NCBI GenBank assembly: GCA_035536995.1
Contig: DATLNB010000041.1
Coordinates: 8,079-72,078 of the forward strand
Origin: AV80 sp035536995
GTDB lineage: Bacteria > Verrucomicrobiota > Verrucomicrobiia > Chthoniobacterales > UBA10450
Length of the DNA: 64,000 nucleotides
Direction: 5' to 3'
Under the pieces are notes generated by a model. It was given only the letters and a program-made list of their open reading frames with translations. It had not been told where the DNA came from and made no database searches. Positions within the stretch are counted from its first letter, which is position 1. Each line of letters begins with the position of its first letter. A program made the position numbers and the translations under genes. Below are positions 24,117 through 31,791 of the stretch, piece by piece.

Positions 24117-24805
24117 AAGAGGAACGACGGATTTGGCTCTTCATCGAGATTGATTAACGAATCCGAGAGGCGGTTGAGCGCGACCCGGACCTCGCGGAAA
24201 CGGTCAGCCAGCTCCTCATACACATCGCTCAAATCGCACCGGCGCGCGGTCGCGTGGGACGCGACGAGCTGATAGTTGGCCCGGCCGATCTGCTCGTAAA
24301 ACGCAAGGTCCGGCGCCCCGCGCAAACTTCGGCGCTGAGTGTTCTCGTGAAAGATCCCGCTGAGAAAGAGCGAATAATTGCCAACGTGCGCCCGGAGAAG
24401 AAAGGCCTGTTCCGCGGTGGCCCGGGTCAGGGCGATCAGCATGTCGGACACGTATTGGCGTTCGTTTTCGCCGGATTGGTGCGGCGCGCGGAGGCCGCTC
24501 GCGTGCGAAAAGGCCTCGAGCAGCGAAGCCACGTAATCACACAGCTTGCGATCGGTGATGCCGACGTCGCGCAGGACGTGGCGGGCCAGGACATAAAAAT
24601 AAAAATGCGACGAGATCTGGAGATGCCTTGTCCCGGAGAGGATCGCTTGGACGAGGCGCGGATTGTCCAGAACCGAATCGCGCGTTTCAGCGTCACTCAG
24701 GAGGTCGACCAGGGAAACGTGATCCGTTTGGGACCGGGCGAGAATGCGAACGACAAAATCGAAATCCGCCGCCGTAAAGCGCTCCCGACAATTCGCCCGG
24801 ATCAT
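24113..24805 (-). CDS. Uncharacterised helical protein, first gene of a two-gene unit
   Basis: The protein has 230 residues from the ATG at 24805 (MIRANCRERFTAADFDFVVRIL). The frame is open to 24937, but that extension would run into the start region of the divergent gene at 24916. The sequence is helical, with a conserved-looking SSHFYFYVLARHVLRDVGI segment and NYSLFLSGIFHENTQRR in its second half. It has no export signal. The C terminus is acidic (NLDEEPNPSF). I recognise no family. It is coupled by ATGA to the next gene, which supports both as genuine. Confidence 0.72.
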   Translation of the reverse strand: MIRANCRERFTAADFDFVVRILARSQTDHVSLVDLLSDAETRDSVLDNPRLVQAILSGTRHLQISSHFYFYVLARHVLRDVGITDRKLCDYVASLLEAFSHASGLRAPHQSGENERQYVSDMLIALTRATAEQAFLLRAHVGNYSLFLSGIFHENTQRRSLRGAPDLAFYEQIGRANYQLVASHATARRCDLSDVYEELADRFREVRVALNRLSDSLINLDEEPNPSFLL

Positions 24806-24915
24806 CGGAATCGGATCATGAGCATCAGCGATGCCGGAAAGCAAGCCCGCTGATTTGGGCGCCGGAAATATCCCGCTTGTTTGCGCACCGTTTTTCCCCC
24901 TACGCTCGTTTCGAA

Positions 24916-26268
24916 ATGAATTCGCAGCCTGTTTCAATCGTGGCGGTATCGATCTTTTTTGTTGTAACCCAGATGACGTTCGCCAACGGCGGGGCGTGGC
25001 AAACGGGTGTCCCGGTGACCGGGAACGCTGCGGCGACGGACCAAAAGAAATCGACCAACGTCACCATCGAGGAGGAAAACCTGACGATCGATCTGCACCA
25101 GGAATTCGCGGCCGTAGAAGTGCGTTACCGGATGAAGAACACCGGTGGCCAGGTCGAGCAGGATTTCTTTTTCCCGGTGGAGCGCTGGGCGGAAAGCGAC
25201 AGCGAAGCGGACCCAACGACGCCGAGCGACCTGGAAGGGTACGCGATCAGCGCGGACGGCGCGGAGTTGAAGGTCCAGACCGTAAACGCGAAAGGGGAGC
25301 AACCGAAGCCGGAGAAGGACCGGAACGGGGAGGATTACTCAGCCGGCAGACGCCTTTGGAAAAAATCCAGTATCCCGTTCGCCCAGGGTCAGACCCGCGA
25401 AGTTTTGATTCGCTACCGCTCACCGTATGCGGCGAACCAAAGCTCGGTCTCGGAGGATTTCCACAGCGAGGCGAGCTACTTCCGTTACTCGCTTTCGCCC
25501 GCCGCGACCTGGAAAGGGCCGATCGGGAAAGGCACGATAACGGTCAATTACCTTCACCCATTGCCCGAAGACATTTCCATCGTAACGCCGAAAGATCGTT
25601 TTAAGAAAATCAACGACACCCAGTTCGTTTGGGAATTCGAAAACCTGAAACCAACGCTCGCTGACGACCTCAAGATCATCAGCCACCCCGCCTACGAAGC
25701 GTATGAGATGCGGCGAGAGGAGGGGGCGGAGGCGCAGAAACCGGTGCCGCAGGTGGATTATGTCATCCAGGGCGACCGCTACTTTCTCCAGCACACGGAT
25801 TACGAGGCGACAGCCAGTTCGACCTTGAAACCAAATGGGGACCGGACCTACGACGTGGATAACATCAAAGTGAAGTATTCCGACAAGACGTGGGCTGAAG
25901 GAGTGGACGGCGACGGCATAGGCGAAAGCATTACGCTGAAGGTCCGGCGGTCTCTCCCCCTTCACGCAATCATGATCATGCCCGGCTATTTCTCCCGCGA
26001 GAATCAGGCGCTTTGGGGAAAGAACAACAGGGTGGCTGAATTAGAAGTGACGTTGAACGACGAGCACACTTTTTCCGCGAAAATTCCGGATGAAAAATTG
26101 TCGGCGGACTATCCGATTCCGGTCCGGAATTACGCAAAGCCGGTCAACACGGTGAAGCTAACGATCAAAGGGGTGCATAAGGGCACCTCTGCGCGAGATA
26201 CCTGCATTTCCGCGCTGACGCTCCGAAGCAAGCTGTCCGAGAAGCCGAAGGTGACGCCGGCCCGGTAA
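24916..26268 (+). CDS. Secreted protein with C-terminal NADase-type glycan-binding-like domain (paralogue 1)
   Basis: The 450-residue protein has a signal peptide (MNSQPVSIVAVSIFFVVTQM, cleavage near TFANGG). The N-terminal ~270 residues are a beta-rich domain with NVTIEEENLTIDLHQEFAAVEVRYRM and VEQDFFFPVERWAE, resembling DUF4424-type exported proteins. The C-terminal ~150 residues (TWAEGVDGDGIGESITLKV, NNRVAELEVTLN, KPVNTVKLTIKGVHKGT) match the discoidin-like NADase-type glycan-binding pattern (W-x-EGVxGxGIGE, then xxNNRV). The neighbour at 26331 is a close paralogue. The chosen ATG at 24916 begins the leader. The C-terminal domain suggests cell-surface glycan binding; this is inferred. Confidence 0.82.
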   Translation: MNSQPVSIVAVSIFFVVTQMTFANGGAWQTGVPVTGNAAATDQKKSTNVTIEEENLTIDLHQEFAAVEVRYRMKNTGGQVEQDFFFPVERWAESDSEADPTTPSDLEGYAISADGAELKVQTVNAKGEQPKPEKDRNGEDYSAGRRLWKKSSIPFAQGQTREVLIRYRSPYAANQSSVSEDFHSEASYFRYSLSPAATWKGPIGKGTITVNYLHPLPEDISIVTPKDRFKKINDTQFVWEFENLKPTLADDLKIISHPAYEAYEMRREEGAEAQKPVPQVDYVIQGDRYFLQHTDYEATASSTLKPNGDRTYDVDNIKVKYSDKTWAEGVDGDGIGESITLKVRRSLPLHAIMIMPGYFSRENQALWGKNNRVAELEVTLNDEHTFSAKIPDEKLSADYPIPVRNYAKPVNTVKLTIKGVHKGTSARDTCISALTLRSKLSEKPKVTPAR

Positions 26269-26330
26269 GCCCGGTGGCGCGAACATCCGGCTTGTTTGAA
26301 CTGGACCCGCTCCGATACCCTTTCGCTCCG

Positions 26331-27758
26331 ATGATCCAAATGCGTATTTTTGGCTGGGCTCTGGGCCTCTTTCTCTGCTCCCACACTTTGTTGTTTGCTA
26401 ACGGCGGGGCGTGGCAAACCGGCGTGCCCTTGACCGGCAACGGCGCGGCCTCGGCCGAGAAACGCTCGACTAACGTCACCATCGAGGACGAAAAACTAAC
26501 GATCGATCTGCACCAGGAATTCGCGGCGGTGGAAGTCCGCTACCGGATGAAAAACACCGGCGACCGGGTGGAGCAGGATTTCTTTTTCCCGGTCGAACGC
26601 TGGGCCGAAGGTGATGGCGAAGACGCGGGGACAGCCAAGCTCGATCTCGAGGGTTACACCATCACCGCCGACGGCGTAGAATTGAAATCGGAAAACGAGG
26701 AGGCGAAAGGCGACAAACCGAAGCCGATCAAAGACGGCCGGTGGGATTTCGAGGCCGGGACTCGGCTCTGGAAAAAATCGAGCATCTCGTTCGAGGCCGG
26801 GCAAACCCGCGAAGTCGTCGTGCGCTATCGTTCGCCTTATGCCGCGAACGAAAGCGCCGTATCCGATGACGGGCATGTTACCGAGGCGTACTTTCGCTAT
26901 TCGCTTTCGCCCGCTTCCACCTGGAAGGGCGCAATCGGACGAGGGAAAATAACGATCACCTACACACTTCCGAGGCCGGAGGAGGTCGTGATTTCGAAGC
27001 CGAAAGAGCGCTTCAAAAAAATCAGCGACACGACGTTTGAGTGGGAGTTCCAGAACCTGAAACCAACCCTGGCGGACGACATCCGGATCGTCGTCCATCC
27101 CGCTTACGACACCTATCAGCCGATGAACGAACACGTCGCGGAGGAGCAGAACCAAACGTCTCTTTCCGAATACGTTTTCGAAGGGAAACGCTATTTTCTT
27201 CAGCATAGCGATTACGATGCGGTGGCCAGCTCCACTTTGGCGCCCGAACCGGCGGCCACGCCGGAGCCGTCGAAGTCGCCTTCGGACGATGAAAACACAT
27301 CGACCGAACCCGAAGGTGCGCGCAATTATAACGTCGACAACATCAAGGGAGTGGATGGCGGGACGTGGGCCGAAGGAGTCGACGGCGAAGGGATCGGCGA
27401 AAACATCTCGCTCAACGTGCACAAGCCGTTGCCGCTGGACGCGATCATGATCCAGCCCGGTTTTCGGATCGTGCCCGGTCCGCCGGAAAAGGAAGACCAC
27501 TGGGCCAAAAATAATCGGATCGCTGAGCTGGAGATCACCCTGAACGGCGAGCACACCTTCAGCGCGAAGATTCCCGACGAAAAATTCATGGCCCTTTATC
27601 CGATTCCGGTCCGCGGCTACGCGAAGCCGGTGAAGACGGTCAAGCTCGTGATCAAAGCGGTGCACCGCGGCACGGACGCCCGCAACAGCACGTGCATTGG
27701 CTGGGTCGCGTTGCGCGGGAAGCTTACCCAAAAACCGAAGTACCAGCAGTCCCGGTGA
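26331..27758 (+). CDS. Secreted protein with C-terminal NADase-type glycan-binding-like domain (paralogue 2)
   Basis: The 475-residue protein starts at ATG 26331 or 26340 with signal peptide MRIFGWALGLFLCSHTLLFA. It repeats the first paralogue almost block by block: ANGGAWQTGVP, NVTIEDEKLTIDLHQEFAAVEVRYRM, QDFFFPVERWAEGD, KPTLADDI, and the C-terminal TWAEGVDGEGIGE / NNRIAELEITLNGEHTF / AKPVKTVKLVIKAVHRGTDARNSTC. It carries an extra Pro/Ser/Glu-rich linker (residues ~305-330) absent from paralogue 1. It is followed by the CapA-fusion gene through a GTGA overlap (27755-27758), so at least these two, and probably all three, genes form one operon. Confidence 0.82.
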   Translation: MIQMRIFGWALGLFLCSHTLLFANGGAWQTGVPLTGNGAASAEKRSTNVTIEDEKLTIDLHQEFAAVEVRYRMKNTGDRVEQDFFFPVERWAEGDGEDAGTAKLDLEGYTITADGVELKSENEEAKGDKPKPIKDGRWDFEAGTRLWKKSSISFEAGQTREVVVRYRSPYAANESAVSDDGHVTEAYFRYSLSPASTWKGAIGRGKITITYTLPRPEEVVISKPKERFKKISDTTFEWEFQNLKPTLADDIRIVVHPAYDTYQPMNEHVAEEQNQTSLSEYVFEGKRYFLQHSDYDAVASSTLAPEPAATPEPSKSPSDDENTSTEPEGARNYNVDNIKGVDGGTWAEGVDGEGIGENISLNVHKPLPLDAIMIQPGFRIVPGPPEKEDHWAKNNRIAELEITLNGEHTFSAKIPDEKFMALYPIPVRGYAKPVKTVKLVIKAVHRGTDARNSTCIGWVALRGKLTQKPKYQQSR

Positions 27759-30385
27759 GACCGCGCTGGCTGGCGCTGGCGGTGTTCGTAGCCTGCGCGC
27801 TGCCGGCGGGAGCGGCCCGGATCACGGTTCCAATCTACCTCGAGGACAGTCACGCCGGCTCCTTTTACTGGCTGGCCGAACATCTCGATCTCGACGAGCA
27901 ATACACGCTGGTTCATTTCGACGCCCACAGCGACGCGTCGGGCATTTTCGATTCGGATCGGATCCGGGAGCGTTTGCGGCGAGTAGGGTCGTTGGAGGAA
28001 CGGCAGCAGTTGCTGGCAAGCTGGCGCGCAGCGGGGGCCGTTCAATGTTACAACTGGATCGAGCCGTTAATGCCTGCGCCGATATCGCGCGTAATCTGGG
28101 TGAGCGGTCGAAAACGCCCGGAACAAAAAGAGGCGATCGAGCAGCTCGACGGGCATCTGGAAGCGGCTCCGCGAGCGGCCGGCTCTTTCCGCGAACATTA
28201 TCAGGCGGTCAGCTTCGATCGGCTGCGTGCCGAGATGAAAGAAGACGGGCCGGTAATCGTTTCGATCGACCTCGATTATTTCGCCGACATTGCGACGGAC
28301 CGCCGGGCCTCCGAGTTCGAACGAGTTTGGAGATTCGTGGCGGAATGCCGCAACCTTCGGGCGGTCACAATTGCGGTGTCCCGTCCGTATTTGAAAGACG
28401 ACGAACAAGCGGATGACCTGCTGCGCCTGGCCCTGGAGGCATCGTTGTCGCTTCCGACCGCAGCGATCCAATTCGAACCGTTCCAGAAAGTCGGGAACGA
28501 CCGATCGTTGCGCGCCCGGGAGTTTCAGAAGCGCAAGGAAGAGGTCCCGGCGTTTAGCCTGGCGAAGAGTTCCGAGAAAATGCGCGCGGTGTTGCTGGCA
28601 AATCGTGACCGGATCTTGACCCGAACGCGGAACGCGGCCTGGGAACAGCAGCTGGACGAATGGAAAAAGGAAACACCGGAAGTTCGACTCACGGTTAAAG
28701 ACCGCGAACCCTCAACTGACGGCATTTGGCGCGTGCCGGTCTCGGATTCTGCCGAGGTCGAATTAGAAACTGAGCCGTCGGACGCGGCGGTGGAGCGAAT
28801 CGAATGGATCGCGCTGAAGCCCGAATATCCGCGATGTAATTTGACCGCGAAGCGCGCGGACGAAATCGGCTTTGCGAGCGGCGCACCACCGCGGCCCCGG
28901 TGGCGGGAAAACAGGCTTGTCGGGGCGGGAACCACGATCTCCGTCACGGACGAAATTGGCGCGGTCCGGTTGAAGGCGAGGGTGGTTATCGGCGGTCATT
29001 TGCGCGAAACGCGGCCCATCGAGGTCCGGCGGTTTTCCAGTGCGGGCTTTCGTGCCGCGCTCACGGAACAATTTCGGTTGCCGTATCTTTTTGGCAGCGG
29101 CGAGCTGAGGGACGGCGTCGAGACCGGACCCGAGACTGGGTTCGGCGCCGATTGCGCGAACTTCGTCGTTTACGCGCTCCGGCGACAGGGCCAGGCGGTT
29201 CCGTGGTCGAACCCGAAGCAGCTTCGAAAACACCTGGAGAGGCTCGCGGTCAATGCTCAAGCAGGTGGAACTCCGGTTGGGGAGACGGACGTCGGTGCGG
29301 GCTTGATCGTCCACTTTGGTAATCACGTTGCCGCGGTGATGGAAGACCGGCCGCCGCGCGGCACACTTGGACGAAACGATCTCGTGGCCCACCAGCTCGA
29401 AGGGATGCCGGAGATAGTGTCGTTAGGCAAGTTGTTGAGTACCCGGAAAACGAACCGTTTTGATCTTTATCGGGTGTGGAGCCCAAAGGCCGAGCCCGAC
29501 CTTTTGTTCGGCGGCGATGTCATGCTCGGTCGGACAGTGGGGGCTGCAATCGAACAAGGCCTCAATCCGTTCGGCGGTATCCAGCCGCGGCTCGAGCGTT
29601 CTTCTTCCAACCTCGTGAATCTGGAATGCGTGCTCTCCGAAAAAGGGACCGCTTCGAGGGCGAAACGTTACTCATTCCGGGCACCGATCGCCGCTGGCCT
29701 CCTGCTCCGCTTGGCCCGGATCGATGCGGTTAGCCTGGCGAACAATCACGCGACTGATTTCGGCGAGGAAGCGCTCCTCGATTCAATCGTGAATCTCAAG
29801 GCGAGCGAGATTGCTTCGGTCGGCGCGGGCGCGACGACGGAACGGGCTTTCGCGCCGCACTTTTTCACAACTCCGACGGGCCGGAGAACAGCGGTCATCG
29901 CGCTCGACGATACGACCGATGACGTAGGCCGAGGTTTGATCGCGCGGGCGCGGGACCGGGCGCAGGTTAGCGACGCCATTACCGAGGCTCGCGCAGGAGC
30001 GTCTTTCGTTTTCTGTTTTGTGCATTGGGGCGAAGAGAACACGGTGAAAGTGACCGAGCGCCAGAGGGAGCTGGCGCGGTGGCTGATTGATCATGGAGTG
30101 GACGCCGTTGCCGGCAGCCACCCGCATTGCATTCAGCCTTTTGATTCCTACCGCGGTCGGCCCATTTTCTATTCATTAGGCAACCTGATCTTTGACGGGG
30201 CTCCAACCCTCCCGGGTTGGAATCGGGGGCACCTCGTCGAGTTCGATCTGGGGAAGACGCGGGCCCCTCTATTTCGATTGGTCCCGGTGCGACTCGACGC
30301 ACGCGGGTTCCCAGAACTCGCCGAGGCGAACCAAACCTCCGAGTTACGCTGGACAGACCGCAACCGGCAAAAGGATCGCGATTGA
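27755..30385 (+). CDS. UPF0489 / cysteine-peptidase-like / CapA-type fusion protein, exported
   Basis: The 876-residue protein has a GTG start overlapping the preceding stop and signal peptide MRPRWLALAVFVACALPAGA. Residues ~28-230 match UPF0489, an arginase-like fold: LEDSHAGSFYWLAEHL (D31), LVHFDAHSDAS and IVSIDLDYFADI supply likely metal ligands. Residues ~430-570 look like a papain/NlpC-type domain with GADCANFVVYALRRQG (C467) and HFGNHVAAVMED (H520/H524). Residues ~583-860 are a CapA (PGA_cap) metallophosphoesterase-like domain: LLFGGDVMLGR, NLVNLEC, SLANNHATDFGEEAL, FVHWGEE, AGSHPHCIQPF, IFYSLGNLIFD. CapA domains normally act in poly-gamma-glutamate export or capsule formation. The three-part fusion is unusual; its role in envelope polymer handling is inference. 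Confidence 0.85.
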   Translation: MRPRWLALAVFVACALPAGAARITVPIYLEDSHAGSFYWLAEHLDLDEQYTLVHFDAHSDASGIFDSDRIRERLRRVGSLEERQQLLASWRAAGAVQCYNWIEPLMPAPISRVIWVSGRKRPEQKEAIEQLDGHLEAAPRAAGSFREHYQAVSFDRLRAEMKEDGPVIVSIDLDYFADIATDRRASEFERVWRFVAECRNLRAVTIAVSRPYLKDDEQADDLLRLALEASLSLPTAAIQFEPFQKVGNDRSLRAREFQKRKEEVPAFSLAKSSEKMRAVLLANRDRILTRTRNAAWEQQLDEWKKETPEVRLTVKDREPSTDGIWRVPVSDSAEVELETEPSDAAVERIEWIALKPEYPRCNLTAKRADEIGFASGAPPRPRWRENRLVGAGTTISVTDEIGAVRLKARVVIGGHLRETRPIEVRRFSSAGFRAALTEQFRLPYLFGSGELRDGVETGPETGFGADCANFVVYALRRQGQAVPWSNPKQLRKHLERLAVNAQAGGTPVGETDVGAGLIVHFGNHVAAVMEDRPPRGTLGRNDLVAHQLEGMPEIVSLGKLLSTRKTNRFDLYRVWSPKAEPDLLFGGDVMLGRTVGAAIEQGLNPFGGIQPRLERSSSNLVNLECVLSEKGTASRAKRYSFRAPIAAGLLLRLARIDAVSLANNHATDFGEEALLDSIVNLKASEIASVGAGATTERAFAPHFFTTPTGRRTAVIALDDTTDDVGRGLIARARDRAQVSDAITEARAGASFVFCFVHWGEENTVKVTERQRELARWLIDHGVDAVAGSHPHCIQPFDSYRGRPIFYSLGNLIFDGAPTLPGWNRGHLVEFDLGKTRAPLFRLVPVRLDARGFPELAEANQTSELRWTDRNRQKDRD

Positions 30386-30401
30386 TCAGCCGGTGGCGGA
30401 G

Positions 30402-31022
30402 CTACGATTTACGGTGCCCCAGCATTTCGCTCTTCCAGGTGCGCGCGTCGACCCGGGTGAGATGTTTTTCCAAGCCACGCTGAAGCAACGGGCGATGCGG
30501 AATGTCACAGAGATGTTCGGCGATGAACCAGATATCTTCCTGCCGGGTCATCCAGTGGCGCGAATCGAACCGCGCCAGATCCACAGGCCGGGAATATCGG
30601 CGCAGGGTCCGTTGGCCGCGGAGATTGAAGTAAATGTGGAAGTAGCTCAGGGCGAGCTCGCGCAGCGTGCGATATACCGGCTCACGATATCGGCACCCCG
30701 CGAAATTCGATTTTGCGATGGCGCCCCAGTGCCCGCGGAATTTGTAAACCGCGATGACGTGGTCGGTGTCCTGGTCCGCTTCCAGATCAAGAATAAGCGG
30801 TGGGTACCCGATGACGCGCAGAGCAGCAGCGGCGAAGACCGCGCCTTCGAGGCAATGCGCGGTTTTTTCGCGCAAGACCTGGCGGGGCGACCAAGCGGTG
30901 CCGGCGAGGTGATAAGGGATCGCGTCCAGGAATCTTTGGATGCCGACCGGCGATTTGAGGGCGCGCAAGGTCCGAAGCTCCGCCGGCTTCATGTTGCTTC
31001 GCCAATCGCTCGGCCTGGTCAT
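30402..31022 (-). CDS. Transglutaminase-like protein
   Basis: The 206-residue cytoplasmic protein has a Cys-His(-Asp) arrangement: REKTAHCLEGAVFAAAALRVIGYPPLILDL (nucleophile Cys) and DTDHVIAVYKFRGHWGAIAKSNF (His, with possible Asp/Asn later). The layout resembles small transglutaminase/arylamine-acetyltransferase-fold domains. The C-terminal third is Arg- and aromatic-rich (YFHIYFNLRGQRTLRRY, RHWMTRQEDIWFIAEHL). I chose the ATG at 31022 because it overlaps the sheath-domain gene stop by ATGA (31019-31022); an ATG at 31052 in the same frame is possible. Coupling with the sheath domain suggests a joint function, still unknown. Confidence 0.68.
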   Translation of the reverse strand: MTRPSDWRSNMKPAELRTLRALKSPVGIQRFLDAIPYHLAGTAWSPRQVLREKTAHCLEGAVFAAAALRVIGYPPLILDLEADQDTDHVIAVYKFRGHWGAIAKSNFAGCRYREPVYRTLRELALSYFHIYFNLRGQRTLRRYSRPVDLARFDSRHWMTRQEDIWFIAEHLCDIPHRPLLQRGLEKHLTRVDARTWKSEMLGHRKS

Positions 31023-31411
31023 GGTTTGCCAGCGTTGTGATCGGCTGTCCATTGGCCGATCCGGAAGATGACGAATTCCGCCGGGCGCAACAGGGCAACG
31101 CCGACCAGGGCGATGAGCCTGCCGTTATTGATGTCGGCTTGCGTCATCGTTGAACGATCGCACCGGACAAAAAAGGCTTGTTCGGGTTTGCGGCCGACGA
31201 GCGAGCCCTTCCGGAATTCGATCAGGAGAAGCGATTCGATGTGGCGGCGGACGGTGCACCAAAGCCGTTCGCCGTTGGGTTCAAAGACCACCCATTTCGT
31301 GCCGCAATCGACGGAGCGTTTCAGGTACGCGAGGTAACTCCGCAGGCTGACGTATTTCCACTCCGGTTCGGAACGCATGGCGACCAGGCGAACGTAGGCC
31401 GGATTCGCCAT
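31019..31411 (-). CDS. Free-standing contractile tail sheath C-terminal domain
   Basis: This 130-residue protein corresponds only to the C-terminal domain of phage/eCIS tail sheath proteins. EPEWKYVSLRSYLAYLKRSV, then TKWVVFEPNGERLW, FRKGSL, EQAFFVRCDRSTMTQADIN, NGRLIALVGVALLRPAEF and VIFRIGQWTAD follow the family order (typically ...YINVRRL..FVEES...WVVFEPND..LW...F.RCDxxTMTQxDIxNGRL...PAEFVIFRI). Full sheath proteins are ~350-500 residues; no N-terminal domain precedes it, since tRNA-Ser lies 50 bases upstream on the other strand. The ATG is at 31411. The frame is intact and ATGA-coupled to the transglutaminase-like gene, so it may be functional rather than a dead fragment. No tube, baseplate or AAA gene is nearby. 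Confidence 0.82.
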   Translation of the reverse strand: MANPAYVRLVAMRSEPEWKYVSLRSYLAYLKRSVDCGTKWVVFEPNGERLWCTVRRHIESLLLIEFRKGSLVGRKPEQAFFVRCDRSTMTQADINNGRLIALVGVALLRPAEFVIFRIGQWTADHNAGKP

Positions 31412-31460
31412 TGCAAAAGCGCGGGCTGAGGCTTCAATAACGAGCCGTATTTCTCGTTGG

Positions 31461-31552
31461 GGAAGGGTGGCTGAGTCCGGTTTAAGGCACTCGACTCGAA
31501 ATCGAGCGTGGGGTTAAACCCACCGTGGGTTCGAATCCCACCCCTTCCGCCA
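31461..31552 (+). tRNA. tRNA-Ser(CGA), CCA encoded
   Basis: The class II tRNA has acceptor GGAAGGG/CCCTTCC, anticodon stem CTCGA/TCGAG with loop CTCGAAA (anticodon CGA, codon UCG), a long variable arm (GTGGGGTTAAACCCACC), a GGTTCGAATCC T arm and encoded GCCA at the 3' end. Confidence 0.97.
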
Positions 31553-31791
31553 TTTTATCCAAGCGCCGGCAAGGCCTAAGGAATTGCAATTCAACGGTTA
31601 AAACACGCGAAAAAAGTTTACAATTTTCGGCTTGCCGCGAGGTCACCACCCCCTTCATGTTGTAGGTCCGCGGGACACCCTCCGCTAGTAATTGTTGTTG
31701 GACGCAGTTCGCCTCTCGTTCACACGTTATTGGCTGGGCTGTTCACTATTATTCACCGCAATTCTCAACTTCGCTCCGTCCAATCCCTGCC
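31553..31791. other. Intergenic region upstream of nrdJ
   Basis: I see no coding frame. I looked for a cobalamin riboswitch (B12-box-like sequence) and for paired NrdR boxes, because the next gene is a B12-dependent ribonucleotide reductase, and found neither by eye. The region presumably carries the nrdJ promoter. Confidence 0.45.

Noticed and set aside
26496..27731. 411-residue minus-strand frame opposite the second glycan-binding paralogue
   Set aside because: The opposite frame has a signal peptide and a close paralogue, while this one matches nothing.
30402..31552. Prophage remnant integrated at tRNA-Ser
   Set aside because: Only one phage-related domain is present, it lies at the 5' side of the tRNA, its frame is intact, and no integrase or attachment repeat is seen. 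Kept as an alternative only.
31553..31791. Cobalamin riboswitch or NrdR boxes before the B12-dependent reductase
   Set aside because: Looked for by eye; no B12-box-like sequence and no paired NrdR-type palindromes were found.
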